DNA of 33,135 bases from Candidatus Fermentibacterota bacterium (GCA_029571005.1 JAKPTG010000030.1:1-33135), one strand, 5' to 3'. Counted from the stretch's first letter, positions 1-7,867 are shown. A program made the numbers and translations. The notes: a model not told the origin generated them from the letters alone.

Positions 1-372
1 GAACGTAGCCACGAGGGTCTTCTTCTCGTTGACGCATCGTGCGATCATCGGAGCGACTTCCGGATCCTCCGCTGTCACCGGAGAGACGCCCCTGTTCATC
101 AGCGGGATCTTCCAGTAGCTGCGGGTGCTGGGCCTCTGCATACCGATGACGAACTTGCCCGGCGTTCCGTCCGGCCGGGTCGAGTCCGCCACGACTGCGG
201 CCATCACTGCTCCTACGAATCCGAGCCCCACCACGGAGACGATCTCCCTGCCCCGGGCACGGTGCTCCTCAACGAGCCTGGATAGTCTCTCCAGCTCGGC
301 GGCATAGTCCTCGCCGGCGGGAAGAGCGAACTTCTCGCCGTCAGGGCTTATCGAATACCTTGTTTCCGTCAT
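1..372 (-). CDS. Nucleotide-sugar dehydrogenase, N-terminal part (cut by window edge)
   Basis: This reading frame is not in the ORF track because it runs off the window. It starts at the ATG at 372 on the minus strand, preceded by GGAGGA at good spacing, and stays open for 124 codons to base 1. The protein begins MTETRYSISPDGEKFALP and has about 40 residues before a Rossmann dinucleotide-binding loop, VVGLGFVGAVMAAVVA (GxGxxG). That loop is followed by a FVIGM strand and then KIPLMNRGVSPV, the pattern of UDP-glucose/GDP-mannose dehydrogenase family N-domains (family knowledge). Such enzymes oxidise nucleotide sugars to uronates for surface polysaccharide. The catalytic Cys region lies outside the window, so the exact substrate cannot be named. 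The N-terminal extension is longer than in the classical Ugd type. Confidence 0.8.
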   Translation of the reverse strand, partial: MTETRYSISPDGEKFALPAGEDYAAELERLSRLVEEHRARGREIVSVVGLGFVGAVMAAVVADSTRPDGTPGKFVIGMQRPSTRSYWKIPLMNRGVSPVTAEDPEVAPMIARCVNEKKTLVATF

Positions 373-817
373 CGCGTATCCTCCGTCCGGGAACTGATGA
401 ACCTGATCAGAATCACTGATCATACGGCCGGAAGGGCATGCGGGGGAGCGGGCATGATCCGTCCCCGGTATCGTACCGGCTGCCCCGCAGTCGAGCTTTC
501 TCCCGCATCATCGAATACCCCGGGAGATCCAGTGCCCGGCGGTCGGCGCGAAACGGTCTCCCGGGAAGGCATGGGCCACGATACGCCGGCGGGCGAGGCG
601 GGGTCGTTCATGGCGTCCATGCATTCGAAGCGGCCCGGCCCCTTGTTCTCCAAGGCTTCCTCGTCGAAGATACCGGGATCTCGATCCGGAACGACAGGAG
701 CATCGGCATCCCAGACTCCTGCGATTCGCCCTCGATGGTGATGCATGGACGTGAAAAAGGCCCGCATCTGAAGCTGCGGGGGATGACGTCAGCCGGGAAG
801 GACCGGGAGGAGCCTGG
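373..817. other. Gap without a supported gene
   Basis: Several overlapping ORFs exist on both strands here, as expected in GC-rich DNA. None shows a recognisable domain, a convincing ribosome-binding site or a signal peptide. Apart from the inverted repeat at 404-422 I see no feature. Confidence 0.6.
404..422. promoter_or_regulatory. Perfect inverted repeat upstream of the nucleotide-sugar dehydrogenase
   Basis: TGATCAG-aatca-CTGATCA is a perfect 7-bp inverted repeat with a 5-bp spacer. It sits about 32-50 bp upstream of the start codon at 372. The position and symmetry fit a dimeric repressor operator or a 5'UTR hairpin. No known regulator motif is assigned. Confidence 0.35.
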
Positions 818-1199
818 CCCGCATTTCTCACCAACCCCTTGGAGGTAGTCGGTTTTCGGGGTTTCAAGGGGTTTGAGGCTGGGTGCTTGCCCTGATTTCA
901 GGAGTAATGCCTTGCATGAGGGCAGAGAGCGTGCTGGATTTCGCTCCCGGCCCCCTTCTGAACAGACCCCGCCCCTTGCTTCACTGTAGGACACCCGTCG
1001 GAGGTGATAAAACCGCCGTCGAATCTGCTGACGACCCTGCGGGAACCGAGCCCTTGAAATCCGAGCTCCAACTGATCATTATCGGGGTAACAGAGTGTTT
1101 TCATTGCCGGCCGTTCTTCTGTGGTGTAACTTGTGTTTTGGCACTCAATTATACCACTTTAGAACGGCCTCCGTAACTCGTTGGTGAGAAATCCGGGTT
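818..1199 (-). mobile_element. Internally deleted IS (IS1380-like N-terminal remnant), MITE-like
   Basis: The segment is bounded by imperfect inverted repeats: CCCGCATTTCTCACCAAC at the left, and at the right (minus strand) AACCCGGATTTCTCACCAAC. Inside, on the minus strand, there is an extended -10 box (TGGTATAAT, 1148-1153) followed by an ATG at 1104. The frame from that ATG reads LGFQGLGSRRVVSRFDGGFI and then TSDG, which matches the N-terminus typical of IS1380-family transposases (FDGG.ITSDGG). After TSDG the frame loses similarity and stops at 898. Most of the transposase is therefore missing and the two ends are joined, giving about 380 bp. No clear target duplication is visible. The minus-strand left end is repeated near 21738, which confirms it as a family terminus. 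Confidence 0.7.
898..1104 (-). pseudogene. Transposase N-terminal fragment (IS1380-like)
   Basis: A 68-codon frame begins MKTLCYPDNDQLELGFQGLG. Only the first ~38 residues resemble an IS1380-type transposase, ending at FDGGFITSDG. The remainder (CPTVKQGAGS...) has no similarity I recognise and appears to read across the internal deletion. The DDE catalytic domain is absent, so it cannot be an active transposase. Its start is supported by the -10 box about 44 bp upstream and by the aligned ATG in the second copy near 21830. Confidence 0.6.
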
Positions 1200-3117
1200 A
1201 GGGGGCTTCCTCCACCGCTTCCATGCACCGCTCTTCCAGTTGAAGGATCTCCCGGGCCACGAAGGCGTGTTCCTTCTGCAGCTCTATGATCCTGCCGGAG
1301 CCCCCGGGCAGCCCGGGGGCGGCCAGGAGCGCCTCGATCTCCGCCTTCCTCTTCTCCAGGGGGGCCATTTCCTTCTCGATCAGGCGGATCCGCTGCTCCA
1401 CCCTGCTGCGCTTACGGTAGAGTCTGTTCCTCTCCTGGGCTTCCCGGCGCTTCCGCTCCTTGTCGCCGGCCCTCCCCGGCGAGACCGCCCGGGGTTTTCC
1501 GGAACCGAGGCTCTCGGAGACGCCCCGACGACGCTTCTCCACGAAATCGTCGAAGCCGCCGGTGAAGGGCTTCACCCGGCCGCCGTCCACCACCAGTATC
1601 CTCCGGGCCAGTGTCCGGAGGAGGTTCTCGTCGTGGCTTATGAGCACCAGGGTGCCACGGTATTCGTCCAGCGCCTCCGCCAGAACCCTTCGGCTGAATA
1701 TGTCCAGATGGTTCGTGGGTTCGTCCAGGATCAGGAAATTCGTGGGCAGCAGCATCACCCGGGCCAGGGCCACGCGGCTCTTCTCCCCTCCGGACAGCAC
1801 CCCGACGGGTTTTTCCACATCGTCGCCGGTGAACAGAAAACCCCCAAGGAAGGAACGCAGCTCCTTCTCGCTCCTTTCCGGGGAGATATCGGACAACTGC
1901 TGCAGAACGGTGCGGCCGGGATTCAGGGCCAGGTCCACCTCCTGGGAGTAGTACCCGATCATCACATTGGCCCCGGTCTTCACGGTTCCGGAGGTGGGGG
2001 CCTCCACTCCGGCCATGATCCTGGAAAGGGTGGACTTCCCCCCGCCGTTCCTGCCCACCACCCCCACCCGGTCGCCGGACTCGATTTCCAGGTCCACCCC
2101 CTGGAAGACCATGTGGTCGTAGAGCTTGGATACCCCCTCCATGGTAAGCACCTTCCGGCCGCTCCTGGGGGTTTCGGGAAGCCTGACCTTCATTCGTCCG
2201 GGGCTCCTGTAGGTTTCGATGGTCTCCAGCTTCTCCAGCATCTTCAGCCGGCTCCGCACCTGGAACCTCTTGCTTTCCGCGGCCTGGAACCTTCGGACGA
2301 AACGCTCCATCCTCTCCCGCTGATCCTCCACCTTCCGGGCCTCCCGTTCCCGGTGCCGGATATCCTCCATCTTCTTCTTCTCGTAGAAGCTCCAGTTTCC
2401 GCTCCACACCGTCATGGAGCCGTACTCCAGCTCGTAAACCCTGTTTACCGTGCTGTCCAGGAAGGCGGGATCGTGGGAAATCAGCCACACCGCCCCCCTG
2501 AACCGGCCCAGAAACTCCTCCAGCCATATTCTGGCGTCCAGGTCCAGGTGGTTGGTGGGCTCGTCAAGGAGAAGCAGGTCAGGGTCTTCCAGAATCAGGG
2601 CGCCCAGCATGGCCCGCATTCTCCACCCGCCGCTGAACTCGCTCATGGGTTTCCCGAGATCGTCTCCGGTGAAGCCAAGACCGAAGAGCACCGCCTCGGC
2701 CCGGTTGTGCAGGTTGTACGCCCCGGTGGCCTCTATGGAATCCTGCACCGAGGCCAGTTCGTCCAGCAGTACACCCTCGCCCTCCCCGGAAGCCGACAGG
2801 CTGTGCAGGATCGCCTTTTGCCGGTCCAGGGCCTCCACCGCCTCCCCGACACACCGGCACACCGCGTCAAGCAGCGGCCCCTCCGGAAATTCCCCGAGTT
2901 GCTGGGGCAGGTAGCCCACCCGGACTCCGGAGGCCCTGGTCACCGACCCCCGGGACGGTTCCAGTTCCCCGGTCATGATTCTCATGAGGGAGGTTTTCCC
3001 GGCGCCGTTTATCCCCACCAGGGCCACCCGGTCGCCCCTGTCCACGGTGTAGTTCAGCCCCTCGAAGACCAGGTCCGCCCCGAACTCCAGGGCGAGGCCC
3101 GAAACGCTCAACAGCAA
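1198..3117 (-). CDS. ABC-F family ATPase (Uup/EttA-like, duplicated ABC domains)
   Basis: The ORF-track frame is longer (788 aa), but its first ~149 residues are the shadow of the upstream gene. The likely start is the TTG at 3117, five bases after GAGGTG, overlapping the end of the metallophosphoesterase gene; TTG at 3111 is the alternative. The resulting ~639-aa length is normal for ABC-F proteins. Domain 1 has Walker A GINGAGKTS (about residues 35-43), signature FSGGWRMRAM and Walker B LLLLDEPTNHLD. Domain 2 has GRNGGGKST, LSGGEKSRVALARV and FLILDEPTNHLD. A charged linker lies between them and a coiled-coil C-terminal domain (about the last 80 residues) follows. There are no membrane segments. 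ABC-F proteins act on the ribosome in translation or antibiotic protection (family knowledge). The TAA stop coincides with the first bases of the IS remnant. Confidence 0.9.
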   Translation of the reverse strand: MLLSVSGLALEFGADLVFEGLNYTVDRGDRVALVGINGAGKTSLMRIMTGELEPSRGSVTRASGVRVGYLPQQLGEFPEGPLLDAVCRCVGEAVEALDRQKAILHSLSASGEGEGVLLDELASVQDSIEATGAYNLHNRAEAVLFGLGFTGDDLGKPMSEFSGGWRMRAMLGALILEDPDLLLLDEPTNHLDLDARIWLEEFLGRFRGAVWLISHDPAFLDSTVNRVYELEYGSMTVWSGNWSFYEKKKMEDIRHREREARKVEDQRERMERFVRRFQAAESKRFQVRSRLKMLEKLETIETYRSPGRMKVRLPETPRSGRKVLTMEGVSKLYDHMVFQGVDLEIESGDRVGVVGRNGGGKSTLSRIMAGVEAPTSGTVKTGANVMIGYYSQEVDLALNPGRTVLQQLSDISPERSEKELRSFLGGFLFTGDDVEKPVGVLSGGEKSRVALARVMLLPTNFLILDEPTNHLDIFSRRVLAEALDEYRGTLVLISHDENLLRTLARRILVVDGGRVKPFTGGFDDFVEKRRRGVSESLGSGKPRAVSPGRAGDKERKRREAQERNRLYRKRSRVEQRIRLIEKEMAPLEKRKAEIEALLAAPGLPGGSGRIIELQKEHAFVAREILQLEERCMEAVEEAP

Positions 3118-3821
3118 CCCAGCACCTCTTTCGTTATGTCCAGCGGGGCGAATCCCAGAAAATCGGCGCTCACCAGCCGGAACCGGGTGCCGCGGAACTC
3201 GGTGTTCACCAGCGGAGGCCACTCCTTCTCCCGATGAAGATGGCCGTAAACGCAGATCACGACTCCGGCTGCGGAAAGCTTTTCGGCGAAGGCGGTGGGC
3301 CTGCCCTCCACCACCGGAGGATAGTGCATCATGTACACCAGGGGCTTCCCGGGGAACCGGGAAGCCTTCTCCAGCGCCAGGTCCATTCTCTGAAGCTCCC
3401 GCCGGTACACCCTGCCGTCCGTCTCCTCCCGGAACCCTTCCCAGAGCGGGGCCGACCACCCCCGGGAGGCGGCCAGGACGAAGGGACCCAGGTCTGCGGC
3501 GTCGTTCTGAAGGGGGTGGACCCGGTCGCCAAGGAGGCCCGCCATCCTTGCGGGCGACTGCCACCAGTAGTCATGGTTCCCCTTGCAGACATACTTCGTT
3601 CCGGGAAGCCTCTGAAGAAAGCCCAGGTCTTCCTCCGCCTGGGCCAGGTTCATGGCCCAGGAGATGTCCCCCGGCACCAGGACCACGTCCTCCGGAGCCA
3701 CCAGCCGCTCCCAGGCGGACCTGATCTTACCGGGATGGTCTATCCATTCATCCCCGAAGATGTCCATGGTCTTGTTTACCATGAAACCCAGGTGCAGGTC
3801 GCTCAGGGCGAATACCCTCAT
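3108..3821 (-). CDS. Calcineurin-like metallophosphoesterase
   Basis: The true start is the ATG at 3821, which overlaps the HAD gene stop as ATGA and gives 237 aa; the longer track ORF reads back into the HAD gene. All metallophosphoesterase motifs are visible in order: DLHLG near the N-terminus, GDISWAMN, GNHDYWW, MMHYPP and YGHLHREKEW. These supply the metal-binding Asp, His and Asn ligands of the calcineurin-like fold. Proteins of this size and pattern are predicted cytoplasmic phosphohydrolases (the COG1768 type, by recollection). It lies inside a minus-strand operon between the HAD hydrolase and the ABC-F gene, with overlapping ends that suggest translational coupling. The substrate cannot be told. 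Confidence 0.88.
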   Translation of the reverse strand: MRVFALSDLHLGFMVNKTMDIFGDEWIDHPGKIRSAWERLVAPEDVVLVPGDISWAMNLAQAEEDLGFLQRLPGTKYVCKGNHDYWWQSPARMAGLLGDRVHPLQNDAADLGPFVLAASRGWSAPLWEGFREETDGRVYRRELQRMDLALEKASRFPGKPLVYMMHYPPVVEGRPTAFAEKLSAAGVVICVYGHLHREKEWPPLVNTEFRGTRFRLVSADFLGFAPLDITKEVLGCC

Positions 3822-4639
3822 AGGGCCATTTCCATCCAGATATCCACGGCGTGCCTGACCGCCTGTTCGTCGGGCCCCGGGATGCGGATAGCCCCGGGGG
3901 CCAGCCCCTCCGGAGCGCCGCTCACCAGAAACGCCGTGCCCGCCCACTCCAGCATATCCTTGTCGTTCCAGTCGTTCCCCAGGGCGGCGGTGCGGCTCCC
4001 GGGAACCCCGAACCTCGACGCCAGGGCCGACAGAGCGGCTCCTTTGCCGACACCCCGGGGAAATATCTCGAGCCATATCGTCCGGTGGTCGAGGGGCGAT
4101 GTGGTACGGATCACCTGGAAACCTCCCCCGAGGGACCGCTCCACCAGCTCCATGTCCCGGGCTTCCGTGCGGGGATCTAGGTACACCACGAACTGGGCGG
4201 CTTCCCCGGTGAGTTCCTCCAGGGGACGGATGTATTCCCGGTAAAGCCCCTGCCTCACCCTGTGATCGGGGTGGCGGGGGTTGGAATCGGCGTAGAGGAG
4301 GTGGCTGTCGGGGAACGGGCCCTGCACCGAATACTCCAGCCGGTTCTTCTCCAGAAAATCGCGGACGGTTTCCACGTCTCCGGGGGAGAGGGCGCCAAGG
4401 GTGACCACCTCGCCCTCCTCGGAGATCATTCCTGCTCCGGAGGAGAGGATGAGCCAGTGGAAAGGGAGCTTCACGCCCCCGACCGCCCGGAACAGGGAGA
4501 AGGGGTTCCTGCCGGTGGCCAGTACCGCCGCGGCTCCCGCCTCCCTGAGCCTCAGAAGGGCGCTGATGTCCTCCGGGCAGAGCGTCTTGTCGGACCGCAG
4601 CAGAGTCCCGTCGAAATCGGTGGCGAAGATGCTTTTCAA
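3818..4639 (-). CDS. HAD-superfamily (Cof-type) sugar-phosphate phosphatase
   Basis: A 273-aa protein starting MKSIFATDFDGTLLRSDK. Motif I DFDGT (nucleophile Asp and acid/base Asp), motif II ATGRN, and motif IV LGNDWNDKDML with nearby Lys and Asp place it in the HAD IIB (Cof) class. This class has a large C2 cap and usually hydrolyses sugar phosphates or other small phosphoesters (family knowledge). It is cytoplasmic, with no signal peptide. It lies 10 bp downstream of lexA and overlaps the next gene by 4 nt, so co-transcription with lexA is likely. No evidence identifies the substrate. Confidence 0.88.
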   Translation of the reverse strand: MKSIFATDFDGTLLRSDKTLCPEDISALLRLREAGAAAVLATGRNPFSLFRAVGGVKLPFHWLILSSGAGMISEEGEVVTLGALSPGDVETVRDFLEKNRLEYSVQGPFPDSHLLYADSNPRHPDHRVRQGLYREYIRPLEELTGEAAQFVVYLDPRTEARDMELVERSLGGGFQVIRTTSPLDHRTIWLEIFPRGVGKGAALSALASRFGVPGSRTAALGNDWNDKDMLEWAGTAFLVSGAPEGLAPGAIRIPGPDEQAVRHAVDIWMEMAL

Positions 4640-4649
4640 AACCCGAGGA

Positions 4650-5279
4650 TCAGGAGCCCTCGAACTCCCGGTAAACCGCTACCACCTTCCCCGCCACCGA
4701 CACCTCGCCGTCGCCCCGGCGGTACTCCATCACCGGGTAGGAGGAATTGCCGGGGATGAGCCGTATCGTGTCGCCCTCCCGGCGGAAGCGCTTCACCGTG
4801 GCCTCCGAGTCCACCATGACCACGGATATCTGGTTCTGCTCCACGAAGGGCTGCGGCGTCACCAGCACCAGGTCGCCGTCGAAAATGCCGTCATCGGTCA
4901 TGCTGTCGCCCCGGACCCGGAGCCAGAACAGCCCTTCCCGGCCGGCGAACCTGTCCGGCACCGGCAGGGAACCCTGGAGGTTCTCCTCGGCGAGGATGGG
5001 AAGCCCCGCCGCCACACTGCCGACGATGGGCGCCCTCGCATCGCTCCGACGCCGACCACGGCCGGACCTGGCGGTAAGGCTAAGGGCCCGGGCGGCGCCG
5101 TCCTCCCGCCGAAGGTAGCCTTTTTCCACCAGCCGGTCCACATGGTCTTTCACGCCCTTGGTGCTCTTCAGCCGGAAATGCTGCTGCATGTCGCGGATGG
5201 AGGGAGGGTAGCCCTTTTCCGCCACGAACCCGATGATGAACTCCAGAAACTGTTTCTGACGGACCGTGAGATCACTCAT
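4650..5279 (-). CDS. lexA: LexA repressor, SOS regulator
   Basis: A 209-aa protein with full-length LexA architecture. The N-terminal winged helix begins LTVRQKQFLEFIIGFVAEKG, with the recognition region in PSIRDMQQHFRLKS (about residues 26-40). The self-cleavage bond should be the Ala-Gly in VGSVAAGLP. The catalytic Ser is in RVRGDSMTDDGI and the Lys is in EATVKRF. LexA represses SOS genes until RecA filaments stimulate autocleavage (family knowledge). The gene heads a minus-strand run with the HAD, metallophosphoesterase and ABC-F genes. A LexA-box-like element lies between its -10 box and start codon, so it is probably autoregulated. Confidence 0.95.
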   Translation of the reverse strand: MSDLTVRQKQFLEFIIGFVAEKGYPPSIRDMQQHFRLKSTKGVKDHVDRLVEKGYLRREDGAARALSLTARSGRGRRRSDARAPIVGSVAAGLPILAEENLQGSLPVPDRFAGREGLFWLRVRGDSMTDDGIFDGDLVLVTPQPFVEQNQISVVMVDSEATVKRFRREGDTIRLIPGNSSYPVMEYRRGDGEVSVAGKVVAVYREFEGS

Positions 5280-5294
5280 GCCGCGGCCTCCCTA

Positions 5295-5306
5295 AAACAT
5301 TTGTTC
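5295..5306 (-). promoter_or_regulatory. LexA-box-like operator of lexA
   Basis: Read on the minus strand the sequence is GAACAAATGTTT, one base from the symmetric Gram-positive-type SOS box GAAC-N4-GTTC. It lies just downstream of a TATACT -10 hexamer and 16 bp before the ATG, ideal for blocking transcription. The target consensus of this organism's LexA is not known to me. Confidence 0.6.
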
Positions 5307-5337
5307 AGTATATGCCCCGAAGCACGGCCCCTGTCAA
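5307..5337 (-). promoter_or_regulatory. lexA promoter
   Basis: On the minus strand TTGACA (5337-5332) and TATACT (5312-5307) form sigma70-like -35 and -10 hexamers. The spacer is 19 bp, slightly long. The promoter points into lexA and is followed immediately by the SOS-box-like element. Confidence 0.55.
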
Positions 5338-5359
5338 TACTTGCCGGAAGAGTCGTTTC

Positions 5360-5803
5360 TCAGAGCAGAGTGCTGAAAAACACCAGGTAGGCCAAGAGCC
5401 TGGGCTTGAGATTTCTCTGGGTGCCGTCGGTGTAGAGAATCACCCGGAAGTCGGAGCCTTCCACGGTGCCGTCGTCCCGGATGGAACCCATGTTCCTCAG
5501 CCGGTTGTCACGGATTCTGCCGTCGCCGGTGAGGTCGTAGAGTTTCATCCCGTTGGGATCCTGCGCCTCGTCGTCCCGGACGTAGCCAAGCACTTCGAAG
5601 TCGCAGGCCTCGATCCTCAGTATCGTAGCATCGTTTTCGGTCTCCTCCCGGATATGCCCCAGGAGTTCGAAAAAGGCGTCCTCTATCCTTCCATCCTCGC
5701 GGATGTAGGCAACCGTCTCGTAGCGGCCGTTCTCCAGGCGGAGATCACCCGCAAAAGCTGCCGAGCACATGACGGCGGCTATGACAACGAAAAGTTTTTT
5801 CAT
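5360..5803 (-). CDS. Secreted beta-repeat protein (IRxDGxIED repeats)
   Basis: A 147-aa protein with a clear signal peptide (MKKLFVVIAAVMCSAAFA, cleavage before GD). The start is supported by GGGAGGT at good spacing. The mature part consists of degenerate repeats: VAYIREDGRIED, LLGHIREETEND, LGYVRDDEAQD, LTGDGRIRDN and MGSIRDDGTVEG, each followed by one or two short strands. This resembles small beta-repeat (beta-flower-like) proteins seen in Bacteroidota; that family link is a recollection. It ends in a hydrophobic LLAYLVFFSTLL tail. It is divergent from the HhH-MBL gene. The function is unknown. Confidence 0.75.
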   Translation of the reverse strand: MKKLFVVIAAVMCSAAFAGDLRLENGRYETVAYIREDGRIEDAFFELLGHIREETENDATILRIEACDFEVLGYVRDDEAQDPNGMKLYDLTGDGRIRDNRLRNMGSIRDDGTVEGSDFRVILYTDGTQRNLKPRLLAYLVFFSTLL

Positions 5804-5835
5804 GGAAACCTACCTCCCTTGGGATGTAGTATTTT

Positions 5836-5855
5836 CACCCCAAAGCGATGGGGTG
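5836..5855. repeat. Inverted repeat in divergent intergenic region
   Basis: CACCCC-aaagcgat-GGGGTG forms a 6-bp stem in the 61-bp gap between two divergent genes, ending 9 bp before the ATG at 5865. It could be an operator shared by both genes or a 5'UTR hairpin covering the ribosome-binding site of the plus-strand gene. Confidence 0.35.
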
Positions 5856-5864
5856 TCAAGGGCT

Positions 5865-6926
5865 ATGGTTTATCTACACGCTTTTTTATTTGTTACTTCG
5901 CTGTTCGACCCGCCGCCTGCGGATCTGAACACCGCGGATCTCGATGAACTCGCGGAGATACCGGGGCTTGGGCGGAGCAGGGCCGAGGCTATACTCGAAT
6001 ACAGGGAGAGCGTCTCCACCTTCATGTGCCTGGAGGAACTGGCCTACGTTCCGGGAATAGGGCCGGCCACCATCGAAAAGGTGGCGCCTTTCGTCACGGT
6101 CTCCCCGCCGGCGCCGGCGCCGCCGCCGCTCCACCTGCTTGAGCCGGGGGAGCCGGACGACACCCTGCTGACCGTAGCCTTCCTGGACGTGGGGAACGGT
6201 GATGCGGTGCTGCTTACGTCGCGGGGCGCGGCGGTGCTGGTGGACGGAGGCCCCCCGGGTGACCCGGGAATCCGGGCGCCGGTGATCCAACGGCTTGCGG
6301 AAGCCGGGGTGAATTCCTTGAACGCCGTTGTGTTCACCCACCCCCACGCCGACCACATCGGGGGGCTGCCGGACGTCATCGAACTGTTCGGCCCCGAAAC
6401 CCTCTACGACCCGGGGATAGACCACCCCTCCCGGATCTACGAACTGCTCCTTCAGACCGCCCTCGAAAAGGGAACGGGGTACCGAATCATACACCGGGGC
6501 GACTCCATTCCCCTGGGTCCGGAAGCATCGCTCACGGTTTACCATCTGGAGAACAGGCCCTCGGTGAACGAAGCCTCGGCGGTTTTTCTGGTCAGGCTCG
6601 ACGGCTTCAGCATGCTGATCACCGGAGACATCGAAGAGACCACTATAAGGAACATCACCCTGAACGCCTTTCCGGTCACGGTCATGAAAGTACCCCATCA
6701 CGGCAGCCGAACCTCCCTGTTCCCCCCCTGGCTCCGCAGGACATCCCCGATGCTGGCGGTGTTCTGCGTGGGCAGGGACAACCCCTTCGGGCACCCGAAC
6801 GCAGAAGTGGTCCGGAGCTGGGAATCCACCGGGGCCGCCGTGTTGCGGACCGACAGGCTTGGGAATATCTTTCTCCGAACCGACGGCAGGCGTCTCGGTG
6901 TATCCCATTCCCTGGAGGTACAATGA
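5865..6926 (+). CDS. HhH (ComEA-like) fused to ComEC-like metallo-beta-lactamase domain
   Basis: The track ORF begins upstream, but the ATG at 5865 gives a start with a hydrophobic leader (MVYLHAFLFVTSLF) and a 353-aa protein. Residues about 19-78 carry two helix-hairpin-helix motifs (IPGLGRSRAEAIL and VPGIGPATIEKV) like those of the DNA-binding protein ComEA. A Pro-rich linker follows. From about residue 104 there is the metallo-beta-lactamase domain of ComEC: FLDVGNGDAVLL, THPHADHIGG (metal ligands), LITGDIEE, VPHHGSRTS and NPFGHP. The polytopic ComEC channel domain is absent. It is probably an exported or periplasmic DNA-binding hydrolase or nuclease (inference). It overlaps the following permease gene as ATGA, so the two are coupled. 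The ribosome-binding site is weak. Confidence 0.8.
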   Translation: MVYLHAFLFVTSLFDPPPADLNTADLDELAEIPGLGRSRAEAILEYRESVSTFMCLEELAYVPGIGPATIEKVAPFVTVSPPAPAPPPLHLLEPGEPDDTLLTVAFLDVGNGDAVLLTSRGAAVLVDGGPPGDPGIRAPVIQRLAEAGVNSLNAVVFTHPHADHIGGLPDVIELFGPETLYDPGIDHPSRIYELLLQTALEKGTGYRIIHRGDSIPLGPEASLTVYHLENRPSVNEASAVFLVRLDGFSMLITGDIEETTIRNITLNAFPVTVMKVPHHGSRTSLFPPWLRRTSPMLAVFCVGRDNPFGHPNAEVVRSWESTGAAVLRTDRLGNIFLRTDGRRLGVSHSLEVQ

Positions 6927-7867
6927 AGCTCGCGTCCAGGCTCTCTCCATTGCTGTACCTGTTGCCGGCCCTGGCGGTGATCATTCTCTTCCGGATCATC
7001 CCGATCCTCGGAAGCTTCGTCGCTTCCCTGACGGACTACGACATCGGCGGCCTCCACGGATTCATCGGCCTTGACCACTACAGAAGGATGTTCAGCGACC
7101 CCAGGCTCTGGCTGAGCCTGGGCAACACGGTGCATTACGTGCTGGGGGTTCTCCCGGCGGAGATCCTGCTCCCCTTAGGGCTGGCCGTCCTGCTGAAGAA
7201 CGAACTGAAGGGCCGCTCCTTTTACCGGACGATCTATTTCCTGCCGGTGGTCACCAGCACCGTGGCGGTCTCCGTTGTGTGGACCTGGATCTTCAACCCC
7301 GAGATGGGCCCCCTGAACCGGATCATCGCCCTGATGGGCGGGGAGCCGCTGGCGTGGCTCCGGGAGCCCCGGGGAATCTTCGAGATGCTTCTCTCCCCCC
7401 TGGGAATCACCCCCTCCGGGTTCCTGGCGGGCCCAAGCCTGGCCCTCGTGGCCATCATGATTGTGGGGATATGGAAGAGCATAGGGTACAACACGGTACT
7501 GTTTCTGGCGGGGCTTGAGAACATCCCGAACGATTACTACGAGGCGGCCCGGCTGGACGGCGCCGGAAGGTGGTCCCGCTTCCGTAACATCACCTGGCCG
7601 CTGCTGTCGCCCACCACCTTCTACGTACTCATCATGAGCACCATCACCTCTTTCCAGACCTTCTCCCTGGTCTATGTGATGACCCCCCCTCCGGGGGGAG
7701 GTCCCCTCGGAACTACAAACGTGATCGTCTTCTACCTGTATCAGAAGGCCTTCGACCGCTTCGACATCGGCTATGCCAGCGCCATCAGCGTATTCCTGTT
7801 CGTCCTGCTGCTGGCCCTCACCATGCTCCAGCGCCGTTTCGGGGAGAGGAAGGTGCACTACTCGTGA
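6923..7867 (+). CDS. Sugar-type ABC transporter permease (MalF/UgpA-like)
   Basis: A 314-aa integral membrane protein with about six hydrophobic segments, beginning LASRLSPLLYLLPALAVII. The EAA loop that contacts the ATPase is visible near residue 205-225 (PNDYYEAARLDGAGRWSRF). That loop and the order of segments are typical of the first permease of carbohydrate-uptake-1 ABC importers (family knowledge). It overlaps both the upstream HhH-MBL gene and the downstream permease by 4 nt. No solute-binding protein or ATPase gene is in this window, so they must be encoded elsewhere. The substrate is not predictable. Confidence 0.92.
   Translation: MKLASRLSPLLYLLPALAVIILFRIIPILGSFVASLTDYDIGGLHGFIGLDHYRRMFSDPRLWLSLGNTVHYVLGVLPAEILLPLGLAVLLKNELKGRSFYRTIYFLPVVTSTVAVSVVWTWIFNPEMGPLNRIIALMGGEPLAWLREPRGIFEMLLSPLGITPSGFLAGPSLALVAIMIVGIWKSIGYNTVLFLAGLENIPNDYYEAARLDGAGRWSRFRNITWPLLSPTTFYVLIMSTITSFQTFSLVYVMTPPPGGGPLGTTNVIVFYLYQKAFDRFDIGYASAISVFLFVLLLALTMLQRRFGERKVHYS

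Noticed and set aside
1240-3237. Long plus-strand ORF (665 aa)
   Set aside because: It is an antisense shadow of the ABC-F gene, with low-complexity His/Gly/Pro content and no domain.
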